Positions 26,508 to 34,313 of a stretch of 64,000 nt of DNA are shown here, one piece after another. Position numbers and translations under genes: made by a program. Within the stretch, counting starts at the first letter, position 1, and each line of letters opens with the position of its first letter. Source of the stretch: Salinibacter grassmerensis (lineage in GTDB: Bacteria > Bacteroidota > Rhodothermia > Rhodothermales > Salinibacteraceae); NCBI RefSeq assembly GCF_947077765.1, contig NZ_CAMTTF010000004.1, positions 124,001 through 188,000 on the forward strand, read 5' to 3'. Below the pieces are notes generated by a model. That model saw only the letters and a list, made by a program, of their open reading frames with translations, was not told the DNA's origin and searched no databases.

Positions 26508-29500
26508 TTAAGTTAGGTTGATAGTTGCTGTCTTAGATGATCCATTAGGGAAGGATACAGCAAAAACCAACTGGTCGTTATATTTGTCTAGTTCAAGTGC
26601 GATAAATTTATCATTTTTAAGAGCGGCAATTTCTTTTGCCTCGTTCGGGTCTCCTATGTTTGAACTTACGTCGTTCATAACGTTGTCATTTTCCGCTCTT
26701 GTGTCGAAGTAAATGTCTCCGTTTTCTCCTAGTGAATTACTAGGCACCCCTCTTCCTTGCAGGTCGGCGTGTGCCTTTACGCTTGCGGAGTTGTCTCCGT
26801 CGTCGGTAACTGCTATTCCCCTTCCGAAGTTGATGCCGTCTGCTCTGGAAAGAACGCTTGTAGCGGAGTCCTCTATTCCGATTCCCCCGTCTACTGTTAG
26901 GCTGTTGTTTGCGTCGTCGTACGTAAGCCCGATACCGCTGCCGCCTGTAAGTAGGCTGTTTGCGGCGTCTTGTGCGTCTTCGTCCGTGTAGTGGGTAAGG
27001 TCGCTGATCTGGCTTTCTGTAACTGTAAGAGCCGATTCGTGCTGCGTAACGTCGGTCTCCGTGACCGTGTACCCCGTGATAAATCCGGCGTCGTTTGTGT
27101 AAGTCGAAAGGTTATCGTCTACGTCAACTGTAAGCGACGGAGCGGCGTCGTCGTACGTAACAGAAGCGTTCGTGCCGCCGCTTAACAGGCTTGCAGCGTC
27201 GTCTTGTGCCCGTTCGGTGGTATAGTAAAGGTTGCTTGTCCCTTCGCTTAGACCGTCTGTTGTCTTGCTTCCGAAGTCGCTGTCAAAGTCGGTAGAGCCG
27301 TAGTGCGTAAGATCGCTAATTTGGCTCTCCGTGATGGTCAAGGCGGTTTCGTGCTGCGTAACGTCGGACTGCGTAACCGTGTACCCTGTAATAAACCCGC
27401 TCGTAGAGTTGTCAAATTGGCTTAGGTCCGAGGTTACTTCGTAGCTTACGTTCCTGTTTGCGTCGTCGTAGGCTACGCTTATAAGGCTCTGTGTGCCCGT
27501 AAGAACGTTGTTGTATACGGCGTCTTGAACCTCTTCGCTTGTAAGCTGCGTGTCGGTAGAGCTTACAGTTATAGCGTTGTTGGCGTCGTCTCTCGTAACC
27601 GAAGCGTTTGTACCGCCCGAAAGTACAGAAGCCACGTGGTCTTCAACCCTCTCGTCTGTGTAGTAAAGGTTACTTGTGCCTTCACTTAGAGCGTCGGTTG
27701 TTTTGTTGCTAAAGTCTGTACCGAAGTCCGTAGACGTGTAGTGGGTAAGATCGCTAATTTGGCTTTCGGTAATAGTAAGTGCGCTTTCGTGTTGGGTTAC
27801 AGCACTTTCACTTACGCTAGAAAGAAAGCCCGAGGTTGTGTTATCATACTGGCTTAGGTCGTCGTTAACGTTGAACTCCGTTCCAGAGAGAGAAAGCAGA
27901 GTTCCGGCGCTGTAAGTCGTATCTGTGCCGTCGATAGTAAGACTGTTTCCGGCGTCGTCGTACGTCAAGGCTACGTTGCTTCCCCCCGTAAGAAGAGAGT
28001 TTACAGCGTCTTGCGCCTCTTCGTCTGTGTAGTGGGTAAGGTCGCTAATTTGGCTCTCCGTGACCGTTAGAGCGGCTTCGTGTTGGGTTACGTCCGACTC
28101 CGTTACCGTGTAACCGGAGATAAAGCCAGCGTCGTTGTTCAAGAGGCTTACGTTCTCCCCTTCTTCCATATAGGTTGCAGGAATATCCGACGCCGTAAAC
28201 TTATCAAGATCGCTGATTTGGCTTTCTGTGACCGTTAAAGCGGTCTCGTGCTGCGTGACAGCGGCTTCGCTTACGCTTGAAATATACCCTGTCGTAGAGT
28301 TGTCGTACTCGCTTAGGTCGGTCTCGACGTTTACCGTAAGAGTGTTTCCGGCGTCGTCGTGGCTTAGAGTTGCGTTTGTACCTCCGGAAAGAAGGCTATT
28401 TGCTGCGTCTTGCGCCCTCTCTTCGGTAAAGTACAGGTTGTTTATGCCTTCACTTAGGTTGTCGCTGGACTTGTTCGAAAAGTCGGTGTCGAAATCCGAC
28501 GACGTGTAGTGTACGAGGTCGCTAATTTGACTCTCTGTGATAGTAAGCGCCCCTTCGTGCTGCGTAACGTCGGACTCCGTTACGGTGTAGCCCGTAATAA
28601 AGCCTATGTCGTTGTTATAAGCGCTTAGGTTGTCGTCAACGTCAAGCGTTAAGTTGCCGTTGCTATCGGTGTAAGTCTTAATTACGTGCGTGCCGCCCGA
28701 AACGAGGTTGCTTACGCGGTCGTCAACTCGCTCTTCTGTAAAGTACAGGTTCGAGCCCTCCGCTAGGTCGCCCGTAGCAAAGTTCGAGAGACCGCTAATA
28801 AAGCCGCTTACAGAGTTGTCGTATTGGCTTAGATCCGACTCTATTTCGAAGTCTACTTCGTCGTTGCTGTCGTCGTAGGTAACGTCGATAAGGGTTTGTG
28901 TACCTGTAAGAACGTCCCACGCTTTGTCCTGAATAACTTCAAAGCTTATGTCGTCCGCTGTAACGGTTAGCGAGTCGCTTTCGTCGTCGTAAGCAAGGGT
29001 GATCCCCTCCCCCCCTTCAAGCAAGCTGTCTACGGCGTCTTGTGTCCGCTCTTGCGTAAAGTAAAGGTTGTTTTCTCCCTCTATTACTTTGTCGCTTGTT
29101 ATGCTTACAGCGTCGGCGCTGCGGTCTTCTACTATCGTATACGCAAGGGTAATCGTTGCTTTCTTTTCGGTGGTCCCGTCTCCAGAAAAAGTCGTCCGGT
29201 TTACGTTGTCGATTTGTTCGTCTGTAACTTCGGCACCGGAAACATAAAGTGCGTTTTTAAATCCGTCTTTAACGTTTTCAATGTTTTTCTCGAAGCCGTA
29301 GTCGTTAATCTTTCCGGCTTCCCACTGGTACCAAAGAGCAATATTAATTGTTGCTTCTGTTACCCTCGAATCGTCGGTGTAAAATACTTCGTCGTCTACG
29401 CCTTCAAGAGTAACATACGGAAAGTCCGGTGGAGTAGGTACGGACGTATAAACTTCGACCGTATTATAGTAGTCTATTTTTTTGAGCCTTTGGTTGACCG

Positions 29501-29522
29501 ACTCTATAAGATCAAGTATCAT
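26508..29522 (-). CDS. Tail-completion-like domain fused to a repetitive tail fibre
   Basis: A 1004-residue protein. Residues 1-130 (MILDLIESVNQRLKKIDYYN, FPYVTLEGVDDEVFYTDDSR, ALWYQWEAGK) look like a small tail terminator/completion protein, and the gene holds exactly that slot after the gp10-like gene. From about residue 150 it becomes a fibre with repeats: NLYFTEERAQDAVNSLL-GG, YDDAGNSLTV, GFITGYTVTESDVTQHE and LTVTESQISDLTHYT. TESQISDL occurs six times, and so does VTQHE.AL. NLYFT.ER repeats are known from fibres of marine T4-like phages. Such a fusion is unusual. Repeats may promote length change by recombination. Confidence 0.7.
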   Translation of the reverse strand: MILDLIESVNQRLKKIDYYNTVEVYTSVPTPPDFPYVTLEGVDDEVFYTDDSRVTEATINIALWYQWEAGKINDYGFEKNIENVKDGFKNALYVSGAEVTDEQIDNVNRTTFSGDGTTEKKATITLAYTIVEDRSADAVSITSDKVIEGENNLYFTQERTQDAVDSLLEGGEGITLAYDDESDSLTVTADDISFEVIQDKAWDVLTGTQTLIDVTYDDSNDEVDFEIESDLSQYDNSVSGFISGLSNFATGDLAEGSNLYFTEERVDDRVSNLVSGGTHVIKTYTDSNGNLTLDVDDNLSAYNNDIGFITGYTVTESDVTQHEGALTITESQISDLVHYTSSDFDTDFSNKSSDNLSEGINNLYFTEERAQDAANSLLSGGTNATLSHDDAGNTLTVNVETDLSEYDNSTTGYISSVSEAAVTQHETALTVTESQISDLDKFTASDIPATYMEEGENVSLLNNDAGFISGYTVTESDVTQHEAALTVTESQISDLTHYTDEEAQDAVNSLLTGGSNVALTYDDAGNSLTIDGTDTTYSAGTLLSLSGTEFNVNDDLSQYDNTTSGFLSSVSESAVTQHESALTITESQISDLTHYTSTDFGTDFSNKTTDALSEGTSNLYYTDERVEDHVASVLSGGTNASVTRDDANNAITVSSTDTQLTSEEVQDAVYNNVLTGTQSLISVAYDDANRNVSYEVTSDLSQFDNSTSGFITGYTVTQSDVTQHETALTITESQISDLTHYGSTDFDSDFGSKTTDGLSEGTSNLYYTTERAQDDAASLLSGGTNASVTYDDAAPSLTVDVDDNLSTYTNDAGFITGYTVTETDVTQHESALTVTESQISDLTHYTDEDAQDAANSLLTGGSGIGLTYDDANNSLTVDGGIGIEDSATSVLSRADGINFGRGIAVTDDGDNSASVKAHADLQGRGVPSNSLGENGDIYFDTRAENDNVMNDVSSNIGDPNEAKEIAALKNDKFIALELDKYNDQLVFAVSFPNGSSKTATINLT

Positions 29523-29527
29523 ATTTT

Positions 29528-29911
29528 TTAAGTTGTCTCTATATCTTCAATTCTTTCTTTAAGCCTTTTGCCAAAGTCCTTTGTCTCTTCTCGAAAGGCT
29601 CTTGATAAGGGAAACTGTCCTTTTTGCGTGTAAGTGCGCCCAAGCTCGTCCGTCCCGACAAAGCCGAACTCTATTCGCTTTGCGTACTCGACGGGGTTGA
29701 AGACGACGCCGGAAAAACCGTCCGCTGATAGCTCGTGTTGATAGCCTCTTACAAGCGTTCCAGTCTCTTCGGGGGCGTTGTCCTTTGCCTTGTTTTGAAC
29801 GCTCTTAGTCGTCTTGTCAACCTCTTCTTTTGTCTCTTCAACGGCTTTTTCGGTGTACTCTTCTATCTGCTCTTCAACCTCTTCAAAACCGTCGAACTCT
29901 ACGTCAAGCAT
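29528..29911 (-). CDS. HK97 gp10-like head-tail connector/tail component
   Basis: A 127-residue protein. The N-terminal charged helix precedes KDNAPEETGTLVRGYQHEL and FNPVEYAKRIEFGFVG, the hallmark of the HK97 gp10 family (AP.dTG.L..S... and V.YA..vEfG). C-terminal PLSRAFREETKDFGKRLK is also typical. Order between closure and completion genes is canonical. It acts at the head-tail interface during assembly. Confidence 0.85.
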   Translation of the reverse strand: MLDVEFDGFEEVEEQIEEYTEKAVEETKEEVDKTTKSVQNKAKDNAPEETGTLVRGYQHELSADGFSGVVFNPVEYAKRIEFGFVGTDELGRTYTQKGQFPLSRAFREETKDFGKRLKERIEDIETT

Positions 29912-29912
29912 A

Positions 29913-30233
29913 TTATTTTCTGTTTACTACTATTGCCCCGTTGAACGCCCCTTTCGGCTGGTACTCTGCAACGGAGCAGATTACTTCGTCTCCTGTGCGT
30001 GTCGTAACCTTCGCTTTCATACCGACGCTTACGGCAGTGTAGTCGGGCGCTTTCGACGGAAAAACCGTTAGATCTCCGACCTTCTCAAAGCCGCCGTCCG
30101 GTCCCGCTGTCGTGATCCCTTCTTCGTCAACGGTTGCGCTGGACTCGAACAAAACGGTCTCTACGCCCTCCACGTAACCGAAGTCGTTTTGCGTTCCGGT
30201 CTCTTCGTAAAGCGTTATAGATCCGTCATTCAT
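29913..30233 (-). CDS. Head closure / head-tail adaptor protein
   Basis: A 106-residue beta-rich protein (DGSITLYEETGTQNDFGYVE, VSVGMKAKVTTRTGDEVICS, YQPKGAFNGAIVVNRK) resembling SPP1 gp16/HK97 closure proteins in length and strand pattern. Gene order supports the call: it follows the connector gene, with a 4-base overlap, and precedes the gp10-like gene. Motif similarity alone is weak. Confidence 0.65.
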   Translation of the reverse strand: MNDGSITLYEETGTQNDFGYVEGVETVLFESSATVDEEGITTAGPDGGFEKVGDLTVFPSKAPDYTAVSVGMKAKVTTRTGDEVICSVAEYQPKGAFNGAIVVNRK

Positions 30234-30652
30234 ATTAGCGGTCTTGCGTCAAATTCTGTAAGAAACTTGCCGAAGTTCGGCGGTCGTTCTTTTTGCATAA
30301 GCTCGTTATCGAAAGAAACGCTTTCTTTTCCTACGCTTCTGGACTCGTGGAAGGGGTTGTTATCTTTTTTAAGTAAGTTCCACCACAACTGGCTTCCGAC
30401 CGTTCTTCGGTAAGCCTGCAAAAACTCTCGTTCTTGCTCGTTGGGGTTGTCGTCTAGACCGTGCTCTTCCCACTCGTAAAGATATACAATTCGGTCCCCC
30501 ACTCCGTTTGTATAAGTATAATAATCTAAAACCAAGTCTTCGGCTCTATCTGCTAAACCTTCTGTCGCGTTTTCGGGGTTGACCCCTGCATCGGTCGGTA
30601 TGTACTTCCGGTGCTCCTGTAAGTTAAAGTAAGAGTCTGCTTCAATCGGCAT
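30230..30652 (-). CDS. Head-tail connector protein (gp6-like position)
   Basis: A 140-residue, mostly helical protein (LADRAEDLVLDYYTYTNGVG, NEQEREFLQAYRRTVGSQLW). It fills the position of the helical adaptor that binds beneath the portal in HK97/SPP1-like phages, directly after the capsid gene and before the closure gene. The assignment rests mainly on order, size and helical character. Confidence 0.6.
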   Translation of the reverse strand: MPIEADSYFNLQEHRKYIPTDAGVNPENATEGLADRAEDLVLDYYTYTNGVGDRIVYLYEWEEHGLDDNPNEQEREFLQAYRRTVGSQLWWNLLKKDNNPFHESRSVGKESVSFDNELMQKERPPNFGKFLTEFDARPLI

Positions 30653-30682
30653 ACTGTTTATTTTTGTTTGTATAAAAGAAAA

Positions 30683-30712
30683 ACCCGAACCCGACGACTG
30701 CCGAGTTCGGGT
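30683..30712 (-). terminator. Terminator after the capsid gene
   Basis: An 8-bp stem ACCCGAAC (30683-30690) and GTTCGGGT (30705-30712), followed leftward by a U-rich run. It lies between the capsid gene and the connector gene and should make capsid mRNA more abundant than downstream mRNA. Confidence 0.82.
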
Positions 30713-30744
30713 CTTTCTGTGACGTTCAAAGAGTTGCCCTTTGC

Positions 30745-31704
30745 TTAAATAGTCTTGATAATAACGCCTGGACTATTCTTGATACTGGACATAACGTGAT
30801 TCCAGTTTGCAGTATCAACAAGCTCTGCGTCGGACGGGTGATTTGGTCCGTCGTAGCTAAACCCGCGAACATCAACTTTCTGCCCTTGGATTCCTGCCAT
30901 ACGCGTTGCTGGTCCTGCTTGCCCCGTTACATCCGTCTCCGTGCTCATTCCCGGCGCGAATAGCTCTTCAAGCTGAAGCGCTCCGTCGCGGAGTGCAAGC
31001 GTTCGGAACTCTTCACCGTCAACAAGAGCGTCGTTGTCGATAACGATAGCGTCCCTGTTAAGCGTGCCTACGGTTCCCTCGTAGATCGTAGCGCCTGGAA
31101 CGTCGGTTCCTGCTTGGTTAATAGCGTCGCCCATAAGGTCGTAAAACGGCTTGGAGTGCATAACAAAGGTTCCGATCTTAGAACCCGCGTCTCCAAACGC
31201 TGCAAGCCCGTCAACGAGTGCTTGGTAGTCAAGCTTTTCAAGGCTTGTGTCTCCGGTGTCGGGGTTGTGCTCAACGGTCAAGCCGGATTCGCTTCCGCAA
31301 GCTCCGACCATACCCTTAACGAGCGTGTTTACGTAGTCCTCTTGCGTATCTTCTGCAACTTGCTCTCCGAGGACAGCCGAATACTGCTGGCTGTTCATTT
31401 GCCGCCTTTCAAGTTCGATATCTCGTACTTCGAACGGTCCGACTCGACGGGTAACGTGCGGTACGTCCCGCTGTCCTTCTCCTAGCTCTTGAATAGTTGC
31501 GTCTCCTGTACCGGAAGGATCCATTTCGTTAACGGTGCCTCCGATACGCTGGAAGAACGATTCTCTCGTCTTCTCTCCCTGCGCGTCGTCAACAGAGATA
31601 GTAACTTCGGGTCCTGCCTGGTTTACGAACGCTTCAACGTTCTCTTGTAGTGTGTCGCGGTAGCCCCCACGAAACTGCTCTTCGAAAAATACAAAATTAG
31701 CCAT
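30745..31704 (-). CDS. Major capsid protein
   Basis: A 319-residue protein encoded directly after a scaffold-like gene. Features of HK97-fold capsids include an extended N-arm, VTRRVGPFEVRDIELERRQM, FVMHSKPFYDLMGDAINQ (backbone-helix region), a Gly-rich P-domain TYEGTVG-like turn (ATIYEGTVGTLNRDAIVIDN) and a late strand segment VDVRGFSYDGPNHPS. No protease gene was found and the scaffold is separate. A strong terminator follows it. The call rests on order, size and general pattern. Confidence 0.82.
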   Translation of the reverse strand: MANFVFFEEQFRGGYRDTLQENVEAFVNQAGPEVTISVDDAQGEKTRESFFQRIGGTVNEMDPSGTGDATIQELGEGQRDVPHVTRRVGPFEVRDIELERRQMNSQQYSAVLGEQVAEDTQEDYVNTLVKGMVGACGSESGLTVEHNPDTGDTSLEKLDYQALVDGLAAFGDAGSKIGTFVMHSKPFYDLMGDAINQAGTDVPGATIYEGTVGTLNRDAIVIDNDALVDGEEFRTLALRDGALQLEELFAPGMSTETDVTGQAGPATRMAGIQGQKVDVRGFSYDGPNHPSDAELVDTANWNHVMSSIKNSPGVIIKTI

Positions 31705-31738
31705 TTTGGTTAGTTTATAGTTTAGTGATTCAATCTTC

Positions 31739-32530
31739 TTAACTTTGTGGTAGTGTAGCCCAAGCGTCGTAGCCGTTTTCTGCGATATAATCTGTTCGGT
31801 CTACGTCTTGCTTGGTAAGTCCTTTTTGTGTGGTCGTGTTTTCGTTGTATCCCGAGTCTGTTTTTTGCGGCTTGTCAATAGCAAAGCGATTCCATTTGCC
31901 GTCCGATAGCTCTCGAACAACTTCATCGATCTCCTTAACAGCCTTATCCGACTTGTTCGACGGAACGGGGTCGCCGTCTTTGTCAACAGCAATTCTACGA
32001 AAGTTTCCGTCTTCGTCTTCTTTAAACTCTGTACGCCTCTTTACGTCTTCAATAAAGTCTTGCCGAAAGTTGCCTTCAATTACCTCTTCATCGAAGTAGG
32101 CGTCGGCGTGTTCAAGAATAAGGTCTCTGTCGCGCTGCTCTTTTAGCTTCTCGTACTTCTCTTCGACCGGACGATATTCTTCCCGTACGTTCTCTTCGAC
32201 CTGTTCTTTTAATTCGGCAATCTTATCTTCTTTAAGATCGTCTACAACTTCTTGGTGCTCTTCGAAGATTTGATCGACTGAACCTTCGCGCAAGTCTTCT
32301 TCGCTTACAAGGTCAAGGTCAACCCCAAGTTCTCGTAGGCTTTGCTTTTTGCCTCTTAGAATCATATCGTCGGCGTGCTGGTCGAACTTGCTTTGAAACT
32401 TTTCGTCTGCAAGCTCTTCTGCCTTGCTCTCGACTCTATTTTCAAGCTCTTCCTGCGTCAACTCTAAGGTTTCCGACGTTTCTTCTGTCTCTTGCTGTTG
32501 TGCCTCTTCGCTTTGCTCTTCATCTGCCAT
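31739..32530 (-). CDS. Capsid scaffolding protein
   Basis: A 263-residue, very acidic, coiled-coil protein: an N-terminal Glu/Gln-rich tract, ENRVESKAEELADEKFQSKF, repeated E/K heptads through about residue 160, then a less charged C-terminal part. This is the usual build of phage scaffold proteins (phage DUF4355 type). It lies 34 bases upstream of the capsid gene. It is expected to guide procapsid assembly and then leave the head. Confidence 0.8.
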   Translation of the reverse strand: MADEEQSEEAQQQETEETSETLELTQEELENRVESKAEELADEKFQSKFDQHADDMILRGKKQSLRELGVDLDLVSEEDLREGSVDQIFEEHQEVVDDLKEDKIAELKEQVEENVREEYRPVEEKYEKLKEQRDRDLILEHADAYFDEEVIEGNFRQDFIEDVKRRTEFKEDEDGNFRRIAVDKDGDPVPSNKSDKAVKEIDEVVRELSDGKWNRFAIDKPQKTDSGYNENTTTQKGLTKQDVDRTDYIAENGYDAWATLPQS

Positions 32531-32655
32531 AAAAAACTAGGTTGTTTCCTAAATTAAAATCACCACTATAAGTTAAGATCAACCGCTTGGGTGAGTAGTG
32601 GGAGACTCGACGGGCGGTGAATCCGTCCATTTTGTACGTTATTAGATATGCGGTT

Positions 32656-33330
32656 CTAACTTTCTTTTACAGGGGGCTTAGGATCAACGTGCTGCCAGCT
32701 TTTGTCGCGTTTTATTAAAGACACGTTTGTTTGATCTATTCCATAAGAACTTGCAATTTCTTTCTGCGTCATATTGGAGTTTCTTGCAAGCCACTTAACT
32801 GTTGCAGCCTCTTCTTTTGTAAGAGTAGAATCGGGGTTCTCTTCTCCTTTTGTGTTAGTGTTCTTGGACATTTTTCTTTTAGAATCTTCGCTGTGTGTTC
32901 GTCCGGAAAGAGCTTTTGATAGCTTTCTTCTTGTCTCTTCCGAAAAAGTCTTGCCCTTGTGCGCTTCCGACATCTTCTTGCGTACCTCTTCTCGTTTCGA
33001 CGGGTGATCTTCTCCCGCTTTTACGCCTTTGCCCCCTCTTGTCATATTTGTTAGGTTCTCGTACACGTCGTCTCTCTGCAAGATAGCCTCTTCAAGAGCG
33101 TAAGCCTTCTCTTCGGTCAAACCGCCCTTAATAATTTTGCTAAATGGTTCGTAGCCTTGCCGTTGCAGTTTGGCTATTTTGTTGTCTTTGTACGGGTTGT
33201 CCCCCGTTGTAGAACTGTAAAAATGATTTTCGTGCCTATATCCTGTGCCCTTGCCAATGTAAAAACAAACGTTGTTGCCGTCGTCGTCTTCGTAAAAGAG
33301 CCCGTAAACGTAGAATCTGTGCTTATTCAT
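32656..33330 (-). CDS. GIY-YIG homing endonuclease with NUMOD repeats
   Basis: A 224-residue free-standing homing endonuclease. The nuclease domain starts FYVYGLFYEDDDGNNVCFYIGKG (GLFY/YIGKG replaces GIY/YIG), with the catalytic Glu in ALEEAILQRDD. NUMOD3 motifs follow: MSEAHKGKTFSEETRRKLS and ALSGRTHSEDSKRKMS. A C-terminal helix-turn-helix (MTQKEIASSYGIDQTNVSLI) completes DNA binding. It is inserted between the MuF and scaffold genes, spaced by non-coding DNA on both sides, as expected of a mobile intruder in the structural operon. Confidence 0.9.
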   Translation of the reverse strand: MNKHRFYVYGLFYEDDDGNNVCFYIGKGTGYRHENHFYSSTTGDNPYKDNKIAKLQRQGYEPFSKIIKGGLTEEKAYALEEAILQRDDVYENLTNMTRGGKGVKAGEDHPSKREEVRKKMSEAHKGKTFSEETRRKLSKALSGRTHSEDSKRKMSKNTNTKGEENPDSTLTKEEAATVKWLARNSNMTQKEIASSYGIDQTNVSLIKRDKSWQHVDPKPPVKES

Positions 33331-33362
33331 AGTACTATAAAATAAAAAAAGACTTAACCGCC

Positions 33363-33427
33363 GTGTTTAGGGCACGACGACCAAGTCTGAATCTCGTTTC
33401 GTTTGTGCGTGAAAGCGCCCTAAACAC
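33363..33427. repeat. 11-bp inverted repeat upstream of the homing endonuclease gene
   Basis: GTGTTTAGGGC (33363-33373) and GCCCTAAACAC (33417-33427) enclose 43 bases. On the transcribed (leftward) strand the pair is followed 12 bases later by seven T. It could fold in the mRNA between MuF and the endonuclease and block or end transcription/translation of the intruder in late transcripts, as known for T4 free-standing homing genes. Confidence 0.6.
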
Positions 33428-33443
33428 TCTCACTGTTTACATA

Positions 33444-34313
33444 TTAGTCAACAAATTTATAGCGGCTTGAGCAGGTGCAAGACGGGTGGGGTAGGCTTGG
33501 AAACTCTTCTGCGGGATACACCCCGCTGCCTAAGCCGTATTTATCTTGCGTTGCAAGCGTATCGCAAATGTCTTCGTGTGTATGGTTTGTAGATAGCGTC
33601 CACTTTAGCCCCTCTACTACATCCGAACGCATACCCGCTCGACGATCTGCTTCCAAGAAGGACTGCGACATTTCTGTTCGGGCAATCATACGAGCGTCGC
33701 TACCTATACGCCTTGCAAGCTGTTGTAGCCTCTCGTTCGGCTCTTCTGTTGCAGCACGTAGACCGCCCCGCCTACCAAATCTTGATACTGCCTCCTGCAT
33801 TTCTGCATCTCCGCTTGCAAGCGAAGCCATTATGCGGTTTGTCGCCTTTTCGGGGCTTGAACCGTTTCGGACCATAGCCGACAACTCTTCTTCGACCATA
33901 GCCCCCGATCCTCCCCAATTCTCGACGGTTTTAAAGCTGTCTACAACGTCAAGAGACCGCCGCTTATACATATCGTCTATTGCGTCCGTAGCCACCTTAG
34001 AAAGGCTTTCGTCAAAGATATTATCCGAGCCTTTAACCTGCTTTAAGGCTTGCTCGTGCGTAGACATTCTGCGTTTTAAGGCGTTTATCGTCGCTTCTCT
34101 TATGCGACGTTCGCCTTGCTGTGCAAACCTCTTAAAAGCCCTCTTAAAGGCTGCAACAACGGCAGGGGTGTTTGATAGATCTTCTGGAAGCTCTTCGTCA
34201 ATAGCCTTTACGTACTCTTCTCCGATTTTAGTAAAAGCGTTGTTTATTAGCTCCGGAAGATTCTTATTTCTAGCTTCGGTTACTATGGAGTTGTATTCTC
34301 TCTCGTCTGCCAT
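33444..34313 (-). CDS. Phage Mu F-like head morphogenesis (minor capsid) protein
   Basis: A 289-residue protein. The C-terminal MuF domain shows RMIARTEMSQSFLEADR, then LKWTLSTNHTHEDICDTLATQ, then the Cys/His-rich end FPSLPHPSCTCSSRYKFV. The N-terminal 180 residues are helical. MuF proteins are injected or bound near the portal in many phages, and its start overlaps the portal stop. It follows the portal gene as usual. Confidence 0.9.
   Translation of the reverse strand: MADEREYNSIVTEARNKNLPELINNAFTKIGEEYVKAIDEELPEDLSNTPAVVAAFKRAFKRFAQQGERRIREATINALKRRMSTHEQALKQVKGSDNIFDESLSKVATDAIDDMYKRRSLDVVDSFKTVENWGGSGAMVEEELSAMVRNGSSPEKATNRIMASLASGDAEMQEAVSRFGRRGGLRAATEEPNERLQQLARRIGSDARMIARTEMSQSFLEADRRAGMRSDVVEGLKWTLSTNHTHEDICDTLATQDKYGLGSGVYPAEEFPSLPHPSCTCSSRYKFVD

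Noticed and set aside
26508-29522. CRISPR array or diversity-generating retroelement suggested by repeats
   Set aside because: The repeats are protein-coding and imperfect, spacers are not uniform, and no Cas protein or reverse transcriptase is encoded in the window.
32609-32618. GACGGGCGGT, reminiscent of the 3' end of 16S rRNA
   Set aside because: Only ten bases match and the flanks do not; no rRNA helix can be drawn.
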